A stretch of DNA of 64,000 nt from NCBI RefSeq assembly GCF_036311985.1, contig NZ_JAZDCJ010000015.1, one strand, 5' to 3'. Under the pieces are notes generated by a model, which saw only the letters and a list, made by a program, of their open reading frames with translations, was not told where the DNA came from and made no database searches. Below, piece by piece: positions 24,064 through 34,062 of this stretch (position 1 is the first letter of the stretch; each line of letters begins with the position of its first letter). Source of the DNA: JAZDCJ01 sp036311985 (lineage in GTDB: Bacteria; Actinomycetota; Actinomycetes; Actinomycetales; Micrococcaceae). A program made the position numbers and the translations under genes.

Positions 24064-25266
24064 TCAGTCCAGCAGGGCGTCGACAAACGCCTCGGCGTCG
24101 AACGGTGCCAGGTCGTCGGGCCCCTCGCCCAGTCCCACGAGCTTGACCGGGACGCCGAGCTGGCGCTGGATGGCCACGACGATGCCGCCCTTGGCGGTGC
24201 CGTCGAGCTTGGTCAGGACGATGCCCGTGACCTTGACGACCTCCGAGAACACGCGGGCCTGGTTCAGCCCGTTCTGGCCCGTCGTCGCGTCGAGGACGAG
24301 CAGGACCTCATCGACCTGCGCCTGCTTCTCGATGACGCGCTTGATCTTCCCGAGCTCGTCCATGAGCCCGACCTTGTTCTGCAGGCGCCCGGCGGTGTCG
24401 ACCATGACGACGTCGACCTCCTGCTCGATGCCGGCCTTGACCGCCTCGAAGGCCACGGACGCGGGGTCCGCGCCGTCGACGTCGGACTTCACGGTGGGCA
24501 CACCGACGCGGGCGCCCCACGTCGCGAGCTGTTCGGCGGCCGCCGCACGGAACGTGTCCGCGGCGCCGAGCAGCACGTCCTTGTCCTGGGCGACGAGCAC
24601 GCGGGCGATCTTGCCGATCGTCGTGGTCTTGCCGACGCCGTTGACCCCGACGACCAGGACGATGCTGGGCCGCTCGCCCTGGCGCGTATCCACGAGCGCG
24701 CGGTCCATCCCGGGATCGACGAGCTTCACGAGTTCCCCGCGCAGCAGCGCCCGCACGGCCTCGGGATCGCGGTGCCCCTCGACCTTGACGCGCTCGCGCA
24801 GCGCGTCGACGAGCTCCATCGTGGGCTCGGTTCCGAGATCCGCCAACAGCAGCGTCTCCTCGATCTCGTCCCAGACGTCCTCGTCGATCCTGTCCTGGGA
24901 CAACAGGGCGAGCAGGCCCTTGCCGAGAGCGTTGTTCGACTTGACGAGCCGCGAGCGGAGCCGGGCGAGGCGCCCGAGGACCGGTGCCGGGGTCTCGACC
25001 GGGACGACGACGGTGCCGGCGCCCTCGTCCGCGACGTCGCCGGGGGCTTCCCCGCCGGGGGCCGCGCCCGTGGGGGCCTCCTGGGCGGGGGCGGTCCCCG
25101 GGCGCTCCTCGACGAGCGTTCCGCCGGGCGGGGCGTCGTCCGGATCGCGCGTGGTCGTGTAGGTCCCGGGGGGCGTCTTGCGCCCGCGGAACAGGAAGAA
25201 GGCGCCGACGCCCAGGAACAGGACCAGGGCGACGACAAGGGCAATGAGCAGCGGATCGATAGGCAC
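24064..25266 (-). CDS. ftsY: Signal recognition particle receptor FtsY
   Basis: A 400-residue membrane-tethered GTPase that receives SRP-ribosome complexes. A membrane helix at residues ~7-26 (LLIALVVALVLFLGVGAFFLF) is typical of actinobacterial FtsY, followed by a Pro/Gly/Glu-rich linker to ~95 and the NG domain with GVNGVGKTTTIGK (~207), DTAGRLQNK (~288) and TKLDGTAKGG (~350). The start ATG at 25266 gives the membrane anchor. It follows smc in the usual smc-ftsY order but is separated from it by the inserted MFS gene on the other strand. Confidence 0.95.
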   Translation of the reverse strand: MPIDPLLIALVVALVLFLGVGAFFLFRGRKTPPGTYTTTRDPDDAPPGGTLVEERPGTAPAQEAPTGAAPGGEAPGDVADEGAGTVVVPVETPAPVLGRLARLRSRLVKSNNALGKGLLALLSQDRIDEDVWDEIEETLLLADLGTEPTMELVDALRERVKVEGHRDPEAVRALLRGELVKLVDPGMDRALVDTRQGERPSIVLVVGVNGVGKTTTIGKIARVLVAQDKDVLLGAADTFRAAAAEQLATWGARVGVPTVKSDVDGADPASVAFEAVKAGIEQEVDVVMVDTAGRLQNKVGLMDELGKIKRVIEKQAQVDEVLLVLDATTGQNGLNQARVFSEVVKVTGIVLTKLDGTAKGGIVVAIQRQLGVPVKLVGLGEGPDDLAPFDAEAFVDALLD

Positions 25267-25359
25267 GCCCCTAGCTTAGCGACCACGTGCCACGGTGCCG
25301 TGTGGGCCGCGACGACGGCGGCGCCGCGCCCCCGTGGCCACGGATAGACTCGGGGTGCC

Positions 25360-26574
25360 ATGGCTGACTCCCCCACCGCCGCCGGGACGCTGCCGCGCGT
25401 TCCCGGCGAGATCAAGGTCCTCATCTGCGCGGCGTTCGTGATCGCCATCGGCTTCGGGCTGATCGCCCCGGTCCTGCCGCAGTTCGCCCGCAGCTTCGAC
25501 GTCGGCATCGTGGCGGCGGGCTTCATCGTGTCCGTGTTCGCGGTGACGCGGCTGGCCTTCGCGCCGGCCAGCGGCCGGATGACGGACCGGCTCGGCGAAC
25601 CCGTGGTCTACGTCGGGGGCGTCCTCGTGGTCGCGGTGTCGACGCTCTTGTGCGCCGTCGCGGACGGTTATGTCCAGCTCCTCTTCTTCCGCGCCCTGGG
25701 CGGGATCGGGTCGACGATGTTCACGGTCTCCGCCATGGCGCTCATCACGCGGCTCGCCCCGCCGCAGATCCGCGGACGGATCTCCGGCTACTACGCCACC
25801 GCGTTCCTGACCGGGAACATCGCGGGCCCCGTCCTCGGCGGCCTCGTCGCGGGCTTCGGCTACCGCCTGCCCTTCTTCATCTACGGCGGAGCGCTCGTGG
25901 TCGCGGCGGCGATCGTCTACTTCTCGCTCCTGGGCGTCGGCGGGCGGCGCCGGGCGCGGACCACGGACCTGAGGCCGAAGCTCGGCTTCCGGGCCGCCCT
26001 CGCCTCGCCCGTCTACCGCGCGTGCCTCGCCTCCGGCTTCGCCAACGGGTGGTCGACCTTCGGCGTCCGCGTCGCCCTCGTGCCCTTGTTCGCCGTGCAG
26101 ACCTTCAGCAACGGCGTGGCGATCGCGGGGATCTCGCTGGCCCTCTTCGCCGCGGGGAACGCCGCGACGCTCGGGCTCGGCGGCCGGCTGGCGGATACCT
26201 GGGGCCGGCGCGGCCCCGTCCTGGCGGGCCTGGCCACGGCATCAATCGCGACCCTCTTGTTCGGGTTCGCGGACACCGTCCCCCTGTTCATCGCCCTCTC
26301 CGTGCTGGCCGGAGCCGGGACCGGTCTGATGAACCCGGCCCAGCAGGCGGCCGTCGCCGACGTCGTGGGGCAGGACCACCAGGGTGGCCAGGCGCTGGCC
26401 GGCTTCCAGATGGCCACGGATCTCGGCGCCATTGCCGGACCGGTTGCCGCGGGCCTCCTCGCCGACGCCTACGGCTACGGCTGGGCCTTCGCCGCCACGG
26501 GGCTCGTCGGGCTGCTCGGCACGGCCACCTGGCTCGGCGTCCCGCCTAGCCGGAGCGCTCCAGCCGCTGGCTGA
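25360..26574 (+). CDS. MFS transporter
   Basis: A 404-residue twelve-helix major-facilitator protein of the drug:H+ antiporter type. The loop 2-3 motif is GRMTDRLGEPVVY and an equivalent GGRLADTWGRRGPVL follows in the second half; GNIAGPVLGGLVAGFGYRLPF matches the antiporter motif C. The substrate cannot be told. A -10-like TAGACT at 25345-25350 lies ten bases before the ATG, which itself lacks a clear ribosome site, so the leader is very short or absent. The 3' end overlaps the convergent smc gene by 29 bases. Confidence 0.85.
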   Translation: MADSPTAAGTLPRVPGEIKVLICAAFVIAIGFGLIAPVLPQFARSFDVGIVAAGFIVSVFAVTRLAFAPASGRMTDRLGEPVVYVGGVLVVAVSTLLCAVADGYVQLLFFRALGGIGSTMFTVSAMALITRLAPPQIRGRISGYYATAFLTGNIAGPVLGGLVAGFGYRLPFFIYGGALVVAAAIVYFSLLGVGGRRRARTTDLRPKLGFRAALASPVYRACLASGFANGWSTFGVRVALVPLFAVQTFSNGVAIAGISLALFAAGNAATLGLGGRLADTWGRRGPVLAGLATASIATLLFGFADTVPLFIALSVLAGAGTGLMNPAQQAAVADVVGQDHQGGQALAGFQMATDLGAIAGPVAAGLLADAYGYGWAFAATGLVGLLGTATWLGVPPSRSAPAAG

Positions 26575-29500
26575 TCACCATCGACACGCCGTCGCCGCGC
26601 ATCGAGACCCCGTAGAGCGCGTCGGCGACCTGCATGGTCCGCTTCTGGTGCGTGATGACGATCAGCTGGCTCGACTCGCGCAGCTCCTCGAAGATCGTGA
26701 TGAGCCGCCCCAGGTTGGTGTCGTCGAGCGCGGCCTCGACCTCGTCCATGACGTAGAACGGCGACGGCCGGGCCTTGAAGATCGCCACGAGGAGGGCCAC
26801 CGCGGTCAGGGAGCGCTCACCGCCGGAGAGCAGCGAAAGGCGCTTGATCTTCTTCCCCGCCGGCCGGGCCTCGACCTCGATGCCGGTGTTCAGCATGTCC
26901 TCCGGGTCGGTCAGCACGAGCCGGCCCTCGCCGCCCGGGAACAGGCGGGCGAACACCCGCTCGAACTGCACGGCGGTGTCGGCGAAGGCCTCGGTGAAGA
27001 CCTGCTCGACCCGCTCGTCGACGTCGCGGATGATGTCCAGGAGGTCCTTGCGGCTGGACTTGAGGTCCTCGAGCTGTCCGGAGAGGAACTTGTGCCGCTC
27101 CTCGAGCGCCGCGAACTCCTCGAGCGCGAGCGGATTCACCTTGCCCAGCGAGGCGAGCTCGCGCTCGGCCTTCCGCAGCCGCTTCTCCTGCTCAGCGCGG
27201 TCGAACGGCACGCCGGCCGCCACGGGCCGGCCCTCGTCGTCGACCTCCTGCCGCAGCGCCGCCCACTTGTCCGCGCCCTCCTCGGGCACGGGCACCGGGA
27301 CGTCGGGCCCGTAGCCGGCGACGAGGTGGTCGGCGGTCAGGCCGAGTTCCTCGACGGCGCGGTTCTCGAGGGCCTCGATGCGCAGGCGCTGCTGCGTGCG
27401 CGCGAGCTCGTCGCGGTGCACGGAATCGGTCAGCCGCGCGAGCTCCGCGGTGAGCTCCGCGGATTCCGCGCGCGCGGAGGCCAGCTGCTCCTCGATGCTG
27501 CGCCGCTCCTCGTCGGCGGCGTCCCGGGCGGCGGCCGCGCCGCGCAGGGAGGCCTCGAGCCAGGCGCCCACTCGCGCGGCGCCGTCTTCGACCGCCCGGG
27601 CGGCTGCGGCCTGCCGCTCGCGCCGCTCGGCACGGCGCCGCGCGGCCTCGCGCGCGGCGCGCTCGGTGGCCGCGGCCCGCCGGAGTGACTCGATCCGGCC
27701 CCCGAGCGCCTTCTCCTGTTCCTGGGCGGCCCGCAGGGCGAGCCGTGCCTCGAGCTCGGCCGACCGTGCCGTCGCGGCCCCGGCCATGAGCGCGTCGCGC
27801 CGCCCGCTCGAGGGATCGGCCTCGGCGGGGGCGTTGTTCGCGGCGTCGAGCCGCTCGCCCGCCTCCTTCAGTGCCGCGAGCTCGCGGGCGAGCTGCTCCT
27901 CGGCCGCCGCGGCCTGGCCCGCGAGGCGCTCCTGCTCGGCCGTGGACTGCCGCAGCTCCGAGCCCAGCCGGCCCAGGCGCTCGGCAACGGCCGAGATCCG
28001 GGCGTCGGATTCGTGCAGCCGTTCCAGCGCGGCGTCGGCCGCCTCGGCCGCCGCGTCCCGCGCGGCGGCGGCGCGGGCCTTCTCGAAGCGCAGGCGCTCG
28101 GCATCGCGTTCCACCTCGCCCAGGCGTGCCTCGGTCTCGTCGATCGCAGCCTGCTGCTCGATCGTCGAGGGCGCGTTCGGCGTGCCGCCCGCCGCGCTCG
28201 CCGCGGTATAGACGTCACCGTCCCGGGTCACGGCGGTCCAGCCCGGATCCGCGGCCAGGACCGCCACCGCATCGGCCGATGTCTCGACGAACGCCGTGCG
28301 GCCGAGGAGCCGCCGGACCGCGTTCCCGTACGACGCCGGTGCCTCCACGAGCCCCGCGGCTCCCCTCCCGGGGGCTGGCGGACCGGGCGGCGTTCCGACC
28401 GCGCCCCCCGTGGCGGTCGCGGCGTCGGCCGGCGCCTCCCCTGCCCCGGGGTCCATGCCCGGGCCGGTTCCCTCCCCGGCCGGGGCGACGAGGAGGCTCG
28501 CCCGTCCGGCGTCGTCCTGCTTGAGGGTGGCGAGCAGCTCCGCGGCCCGGCCCAGCCCGGCGACGGCGAGTCCCTCGGCCAGCGGGCCGAGGGCCGCGGC
28601 GACGGCGGCCTCCCAGCCCTTCTCGACGCCGAGCGACTCGGCGACCCGGCCCAGGACGCCCTCGGCGCCCTCGAGGTCCCGGCTCGCGTCCCGCCGGTGC
28701 AGGGACTGCCGCAGCGCCTCCAGCCGTGCCGCGAGCGCGCCGCGGGCGGCCTGCTGCTCGGCGTCGAGGCGGTTCAGGCGCTCGAGCCCGGCCTCGGCGG
28801 CATCGAGCCTGCCGGCGGCGTCCTCGTAGGCCTGGTCCAGGCCCTCTTCGCCCTCCTCGACGCCCGCGGCCTGCTGCTCCAGCAGCGTGTACTCCTCCTG
28901 GGCCGAGCGGCTCCGCGCCGCGGCCTCCTCGCGCGCCGTCCGGAGACGCCCGAGCTCGCCCTCGGCGGCCTCGGCACGGCTCCGGGCGGCGCCGACCTGT
29001 CCCGCAAGCCGGGCGAGGCCCTCGCGGCGGTCGGCGACGGCGCGCAGCAGGGCCGTGAGCGCCTTGTCCTCTTCGGCCGCGGCCGCCTCGGCGGCAGCGC
29101 GCGCGGACTCCGCGGCAGCCAGCGCCTCGGCGCGACGGGCGGCGTCGTCCCGGGCCTGCCGGAGCTCCGAACCGAGGCGCTCCGCCTGCTCTTCAAGCCG
29201 GTCCGGGTCGCGCGCGCCGTCGGCCGGCTGCTGGTCCGCGGTGCCGAGCAGGCGGGCCCTTTCGGCGGCGAGCGCGGCGAGCGATCGGTAGCGCTCGCGG
29301 ACGGAGCCGAGGCCGTAGTAGGTGTCGCGGGCCGCGTTGCCCGCCGGGACGGCGCGGGCGGCCTCGAGCTCGAGCGAGGCCAGCCGGTGCCGCGCCCCCT
29401 CCAGCGCGCGGCCGACCTCCTCCTGGCGCTGTTTGAGGGCCTGCTCGTCGGCGACCTCCTGTTCGAGGGCCGTGCGGAGCGTGACGAGGTCGTCTGCGAG

Positions 29501-30187
29501 GAGGCGCGCGCGGGCGTCGCGGACGTCGAACTGGATGCCCTGGGCCCGCCGGGCGACCTCCGCCTGGCGTCCGAGGGGCGTCAGCTGGCGGCGCAGCTCG
29601 CCCGTGAGGTCCTGGAGCCGGGCGAGGTTCGCCTGCATCGCCTCGAGCTTCCGGACCGTCTTCTCCTTGCGGCGGCGGTGCTTGAGGATGCCGGCCGCCT
29701 CCTCCACGAAGCCGCGCCGGTCCTCGGCGGTGGCGTGGAGCACCCGGTCGAGCTGACCCTGGCCGACGATCACGTGCATCTCGCGGCCGAGGCCCGAATC
29801 GGAGAGCAGCTCCTGGATGTCGAGCAGGCGGCACGACTCCCCGTTGATGGCGTACTCGGATCCCCCCGAGCGGAAGAGCGTGCGGGAGATCGTCACCTCG
29901 GAGTAGTCGATCGGCAGCGCGCCGTCCGCGTTGTCGATGGTGAGGGACACGTGGGCCCGGCCCAGCGGGGCGCGCCCGGAGGTGCCCGCGAAGATCACGT
30001 CCTCCATCTTGCCCCCGCGCAGGGTCTTGGCGCCCTGCTCCCCCATGACCCAGGCGAGCGCGTCCACGACATTGGACTTGCCCGAGCCGTTCGGTCCGAC
30101 GACGGCCGTCACGCCGGGCTCGAACTCGAACGTGGTGGCCGACGCGAAGGACTTGAATCCTCGGACGGTCAGGGACTTCAGGTGCAC
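26546..30187 (-). CDS. smc: Chromosome segregation protein SMC
   Basis: A 1213-residue condensin ATPase that organises the nucleoid with ScpA/ScpB. Walker A is VGPNGSGKSN near residue 32, followed by a coiled coil to ~500, a hinge ~510-690, a second coiled coil, and the head with LLSGGERSLTA (~1120) and YVMDEVEAALDD (~1145). The hinge carries a Gly/Ala/Pro-rich insertion at about residues 565-610 (GEGTGPGMDPGAGEAP and on) that I do not know from ordinary SMCs. The ATG start gives the standard MHLKSLTVRGFKSFA. Its tail overlaps the MFS gene. Confidence 0.95.
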   Translation of the reverse strand: MHLKSLTVRGFKSFASATTFEFEPGVTAVVGPNGSGKSNVVDALAWVMGEQGAKTLRGGKMEDVIFAGTSGRAPLGRAHVSLTIDNADGALPIDYSEVTISRTLFRSGGSEYAINGESCRLLDIQELLSDSGLGREMHVIVGQGQLDRVLHATAEDRRGFVEEAAGILKHRRRKEKTVRKLEAMQANLARLQDLTGELRRQLTPLGRQAEVARRAQGIQFDVRDARARLLADDLVTLRTALEQEVADEQALKQRQEEVGRALEGARHRLASLELEAARAVPAGNAARDTYYGLGSVRERYRSLAALAAERARLLGTADQQPADGARDPDRLEEQAERLGSELRQARDDAARRAEALAAAESARAAAEAAAAEEDKALTALLRAVADRREGLARLAGQVGAARSRAEAAEGELGRLRTAREEAAARSRSAQEEYTLLEQQAAGVEEGEEGLDQAYEDAAGRLDAAEAGLERLNRLDAEQQAARGALAARLEALRQSLHRRDASRDLEGAEGVLGRVAESLGVEKGWEAAVAAALGPLAEGLAVAGLGRAAELLATLKQDDAGRASLLVAPAGEGTGPGMDPGAGEAPADAATATGGAVGTPPGPPAPGRGAAGLVEAPASYGNAVRRLLGRTAFVETSADAVAVLAADPGWTAVTRDGDVYTAASAAGGTPNAPSTIEQQAAIDETEARLGEVERDAERLRFEKARAAAARDAAAEAADAALERLHESDARISAVAERLGRLGSELRQSTAEQERLAGQAAAAEEQLARELAALKEAGERLDAANNAPAEADPSSGRRDALMAGAATARSAELEARLALRAAQEQEKALGGRIESLRRAAATERAAREAARRRAERRERQAAAARAVEDGAARVGAWLEASLRGAAAARDAADEERRSIEEQLASARAESAELTAELARLTDSVHRDELARTQQRLRIEALENRAVEELGLTADHLVAGYGPDVPVPVPEEGADKWAALRQEVDDEGRPVAAGVPFDRAEQEKRLRKAERELASLGKVNPLALEEFAALEERHKFLSGQLEDLKSSRKDLLDIIRDVDERVEQVFTEAFADTAVQFERVFARLFPGGEGRLVLTDPEDMLNTGIEVEARPAGKKIKRLSLLSGGERSLTAVALLVAIFKARPSPFYVMDEVEAALDDTNLGRLITIFEELRESSQLIVITHQKRTMQVADALYGVSMRGDGVSMVISQRLERSG

Positions 30188-30412
30188 GGTTCGCTCTCGG
30201 GACTCGGGGACGCATCGGGGCGATGCTGACGGGTGTTCCCCCTAATCTACTGCCGTGGACGCCGGGCGGGGTGGCGCGCCGTGCCGTGAACATGCCTGCC
30301 GGGGAATGTGCGGGCAGGCGCGTCGGACGTGCATAGTTAAGGGTTGAGGCGTGGTGAAAGACGGCGGGGCGCAGCTAGCGCTCCGGATGAATCGACTGGA
30401 CGAAGGTAGAGA

Positions 30413-31438
30413 TTGAGCGGAAATGCGACGTTCCGGCACCAGAACGCGGCGATCCTGTCCGTCACCAGCGTCGAGGCGCCGGTGGTGGTCACGTCCGCGG
30501 AGTTCGACCGTCGGCTCGAACCCAGCCTGAAGCGCCTCCGCCTGTCCAAGCGCCTGCTCGAGCGGGTCGCGGGCGTGAGCGAGCGCCGCTGGTGGCCCGC
30601 GGGGACCGGCTTCGACGACGCGGCGACCGAGGCGGGCGCCAAGGCCCTCGCCGAGGCCGGGGTGGAGGCCTCCCAGGTCGGGCTGCTGATCAACACCTCG
30701 GTGACGCGGCGGAACCTCGAACCCTCCGTGGCCGTGAAGATCCACAACGGCCTCGGGCTCCCCTCCTCCGCCCTCAACTTCGACCTGGCCAACGCGTGCC
30801 TGGGCTTCGTCAACGGCATGACGCTCGCCGCGAACATGATCGACTCCGGTCAGATCGGCTACGCCCTCATCGTCGCCGGCGAGGACTCGCGGATCGCCCA
30901 GGAACCGACGTTCGACCGCCTCAACCGGAATGATTCCACGCGCGAGGACTACCTGCGCGAGTTCGCGACCCTGACCCTCGGTTCCGGGGCGGCCGCCGCG
31001 GTGATCGGCCCGGCGGACGACCATCCCGGATCACACCGCATCCTCGGCGGCGTCTCGCGCGCCGGAACGCAGCACCACGAGCTGTGCGTGGGCGGTCCCG
31101 ACGGCATGCACACGGACACCAAGGGGCTCCTGGACAACGGCCTCGAGCTCGTCGTGGACGCGTGGAACGAGGCGCACTCGACGGGCTGGGATTGGCGCGG
31201 CATGGACCGCTACGTCACGCACCAGGTCTCCAATTCCTACACCAACGCCATCATCAAGGCCGTGGACCTCGTCCGCGAGCGCGTGCCGATCACGTTCCCC
31301 AAGTGGGGCAACGTCGGCCCGGCCTCGCTCCCGATGACCCTCGCCCAGGAGGCGGGCACGCTGAACCCCGGCGACCGCGTGCTGTGCATGGGCGTCGGCT
31401 CCGGCCTCAACACGGCCATGATGGAGCTCGCGTGGTAG
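30413..31438 (+). CDS. oleA: OleA, acyl-CoA Claisen-condensing thiolase of olefin biosynthesis
   Basis: A 341-residue thiolase-fold enzyme that joins two fatty acyl-CoAs head to head to a 2-alkyl-3-ketoacid. The active-site residues match characterised OleA: Cys129 in DLANACLGF, Glu103 in RRNLEPSVA (the OleA-specific base), His270 in YVTHQVSNS and Asn300 in WGNVGPAS. The start is a TTG at 30413 with GAAGGTAGAGA upstream. It begins a coupled plus-strand operon oleA-oleBC-oleD-hydrolase. The 225 bases upstream to smc hold no gene and no strong promoter. Confidence 0.92.
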   Translation: MSGNATFRHQNAAILSVTSVEAPVVVTSAEFDRRLEPSLKRLRLSKRLLERVAGVSERRWWPAGTGFDDAATEAGAKALAEAGVEASQVGLLINTSVTRRNLEPSVAVKIHNGLGLPSSALNFDLANACLGFVNGMTLAANMIDSGQIGYALIVAGEDSRIAQEPTFDRLNRNDSTREDYLREFATLTLGSGAAAAVIGPADDHPGSHRILGGVSRAGTQHHELCVGGPDGMHTDTKGLLDNGLELVVDAWNEAHSTGWDWRGMDRYVTHQVSNSYTNAIIKAVDLVRERVPITFPKWGNVGPASLPMTLAQEAGTLNPGDRVLCMGVGSGLNTAMMELAW

Positions 31439-34062
31439 CAGCGCCCACGGCCGGCCCCTGGCCCGGCGTCGATCCGGCCTGGTCCCGGATCGTCGAGGTC
31501 CCCTCCACCGCGGCGGCTTCCGGCGGCCCGGCGGGCGGGCGCTCGCACCGCTGGCACGTGCTCGATAACCTCGAGCAACTGCGCGCACGGGGCGTCGAGC
31601 CTGCCGGCACGCTCTTGTGCGTCCACGGCAATCCCACGTGGTCCTACCTGTGGCGTTCCCTCCTCGCCGCCGGCACCGACGCCGCCCGGCCCTGGCGCGT
31701 CGTGGCCGTCGACCAGCTCGACATGGGGTTCTCCGAGCGCACCGGGGCCTTCCGGCGCCTGGCCGACCGCGTCGCCGACCTCTCCGACCTCACCGCCGCG
31801 CTGGGACTCGAGGGGCCCGTCGTCACCGCCGGGCACGACTGGGGCGGCCTCGTCTCGCTCGGTTGGGCCCTGCGCCACCGGGAGCAGCTGGCCGGCGTCG
31901 TCCTGACCAACACGGCCGTGCACCCGGCGGGCTACGACGTGCCGGCGGTCCTCCGTCCCGCCCTGCATCCGGCGCTGCACCGCTGGGGCACCACAACGAG
32001 CACCGCGTTCCTCGACGTCACCCATGCCCTGGCCAGCCCGCGGCTCGAACCGGCGGTTCGGCGCGCCTACCTGGCCCCCTACCGCACGGCGGCACGCCGC
32101 GAGGGGGTCGGACGTTTCGTCTCCGACATCCCGGCGGCGCCGGGCCATCCCAGCTGGGCGGCCCTCGAGGAGATCGCCGGGGGCGTGCGCTCGCTCGACG
32201 TGCCGGCCCTGCTCCTCTGGGGCCCCCGCGACCCGGTCTTTTCCGACCGCTACCTCCGCGACCTCATGGACCGCCTCCCGCACGCCGACGTCCACCGCTT
32301 CGAGGGCGCCGGCCACCTGCTGATCGAGGACCGGGACCTCGGCACGCCCGTGTTCGAGTGGCTGGCGGTCTCCGCCCCGGCTCCCGCGGCACCGGGGGGC
32401 CCCGGCGTCGTCCCGGACTACGTCCCGATGACCGCGGAGCTCGACGCCCGGCGCTCGGAGGCGGGCACCGCCGTCGTCGACATGACTCCCGAGGGCCCCG
32501 TGTCCCTCGACTGGGCCGGCCTGGTCCGCCGCGTGGACCATCTAGCCGCTGGACTGCGCGCCGCCGGCGTCCGGCCCGGCGACCGCGTCAGCCTCCTCGT
32601 CCCGCCCGGGATCGAGCTGACGAGCCTCATCTACGCCTGCCTGAGGCTCGGCGCCGTCATCGTCGTGGCCGACGCGGGCCTGGGGACACGGGGCCTCGGC
32701 CGCGCGATCACGGGTGCCGGCCCCGCCTACCTCGTCGGCATCGACCGCGCCCTGGCCGGCGCACGGGCCCTCGGCTGGCCCGGCCGCCGGATCGGGCTCG
32801 GGAGCCCTTCGTCCGCCAAGCGCCGCCTGCTCGGGATCGAGCACACGCTCGGTGAGCTCCTCGAGTCCGGAGCGCGGGAGGAGTCCGCCAGCGGCAGACT
32901 CGACTTCGACGTTCCCGCCCCGGACGCGGACGCGGCCGTGCTGTTCACCTCGGGCTCCACGGGACCGGCCAAGGGCGTCGTCTACACGCACCGCCGGCTC
33001 GCCGCCATGCGGGACACGCTCAAGGACGGCTACGGGATCCGCGAGGGCGAGGGACTCGTCGCCGGCTTCGCCCCCTTCGCCCTCCTCGGCCCCGCGCTGG
33101 GGGCCACGTCGGTGACCCCCGACATGGACGTCACCGCTCCGCGTACCCTCACGGCCTCGGCCCTGGCCGAGGCCGCCGCGGCCATCGACGCGACGATCGT
33201 CTTCGCCTCTCCCGCCGCGCTGGCCAATGTCCAGGCCACCGCCGACGGCCTCGACGCGGCCGGCCGGGAGGCGCTCGGCCGGGTCCGCCTGCTCCTCTCC
33301 GCCGGGGCCCCGATCCCCGAGCCGCTCCTGGCGCGGCTGCAGCCGCTTGTGCCCGCGGCGGCGCTCCACACGCCGTACGGCATGACGGAGGCCCTGCCCG
33401 TCACCGACATCGACCTCGCCGGCATCCGGGCCGCCGGCCAGGGCAACGGCGTCTGCGTCGGCCGGCCCCTCCCCGGCGTCGCGGTCGCGGTCGCGGGACT
33501 CGACGACGCCGGGCGCGCCACCGGGGAATCAACCACCGTTCCCGGGACCACGGGCGAGGTCCTCGTCGCGGCCCCGCACGTCAAGGAGCGCTACGACCGG
33601 CTCTGGCACACCGAGCGGGCCGCCTCGTCCCTGCCGGGCTGGCACCGCACGGGCGACGTCGGGCACCTCGACGCCGAGGGACGGCTCTGGATCGAGGGAC
33701 GCCTCGGACACGTCCTCACGACCGCCTCCGGGGTCCGGACCCCCGTCGCCGCCGAGCAGCACGCGGAAGCGGTGCCGGAGGTGGCTCGCGCCGCCGTCGT
33801 CGGGGTGGGACCGGCGGGCGCCCAGGTGCCCGTCGCCGTCGTCGAGACGACGCCGCCCGCCCCCCGGCCTGGATTGGCGCCGGGTGACCTCACCCGCAGC
33901 GTCCGCGCCGCGGTCGCGAACGGTACCGGGCTCGAGCTTGCCGCCGTGCTCGCCGTGCCCTCGCTGCCGACCGACATCCGCCACAACTCCAAGATCGACC
34001 GCACGGCGCTCGCCGCGTGGAGCGGGAAGGCCCTCGGCGGCGGCGGGATCGGCACGCCGTGA
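31432..34062 (+). CDS. oleBC: OleBC fusion: beta-lactone decarboxylase plus beta-lactone synthetase
   Basis: An 876-residue fusion. Residues ~40-315 are OleB, an alpha/beta-hydrolase of haloalkane-dehalogenase type with HGNPTWSYLW, nucleophile Asp136 in AGHDWGG and His295 in GAGHLLIED; it releases CO2 from the beta-lactone to give the olefin. After a Pro-rich linker, residues ~335-876 are OleC, an AMP-forming-ligase fold with TSGSTGPAKG (~505), YGMTEA (~648) and a C-terminal NSKIDR lysine; it closes the lactone. The GTG start overlaps the oleA stop by seven bases and has GGAG upstream. The same fusion is known from Micrococcus luteus. Confidence 0.93.
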   Translation: MVAAPTAGPWPGVDPAWSRIVEVPSTAAASGGPAGGRSHRWHVLDNLEQLRARGVEPAGTLLCVHGNPTWSYLWRSLLAAGTDAARPWRVVAVDQLDMGFSERTGAFRRLADRVADLSDLTAALGLEGPVVTAGHDWGGLVSLGWALRHREQLAGVVLTNTAVHPAGYDVPAVLRPALHPALHRWGTTTSTAFLDVTHALASPRLEPAVRRAYLAPYRTAARREGVGRFVSDIPAAPGHPSWAALEEIAGGVRSLDVPALLLWGPRDPVFSDRYLRDLMDRLPHADVHRFEGAGHLLIEDRDLGTPVFEWLAVSAPAPAAPGGPGVVPDYVPMTAELDARRSEAGTAVVDMTPEGPVSLDWAGLVRRVDHLAAGLRAAGVRPGDRVSLLVPPGIELTSLIYACLRLGAVIVVADAGLGTRGLGRAITGAGPAYLVGIDRALAGARALGWPGRRIGLGSPSSAKRRLLGIEHTLGELLESGAREESASGRLDFDVPAPDADAAVLFTSGSTGPAKGVVYTHRRLAAMRDTLKDGYGIREGEGLVAGFAPFALLGPALGATSVTPDMDVTAPRTLTASALAEAAAAIDATIVFASPAALANVQATADGLDAAGREALGRVRLLLSAGAPIPEPLLARLQPLVPAAALHTPYGMTEALPVTDIDLAGIRAAGQGNGVCVGRPLPGVAVAVAGLDDAGRATGESTTVPGTTGEVLVAAPHVKERYDRLWHTERAASSLPGWHRTGDVGHLDAEGRLWIEGRLGHVLTTASGVRTPVAAEQHAEAVPEVARAAVVGVGPAGAQVPVAVVETTPPAPRPGLAPGDLTRSVRAAVANGTGLELAAVLAVPSLPTDIRHNSKIDRTALAAWSGKALGGGGIGTP

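Noticed and set aside
31432..34062. OleB-OleC fusion as a novel architecture
   Set aside because: The oleBC fusion is already known from Micrococcus luteus and relatives; it helps place the organism but is not new.
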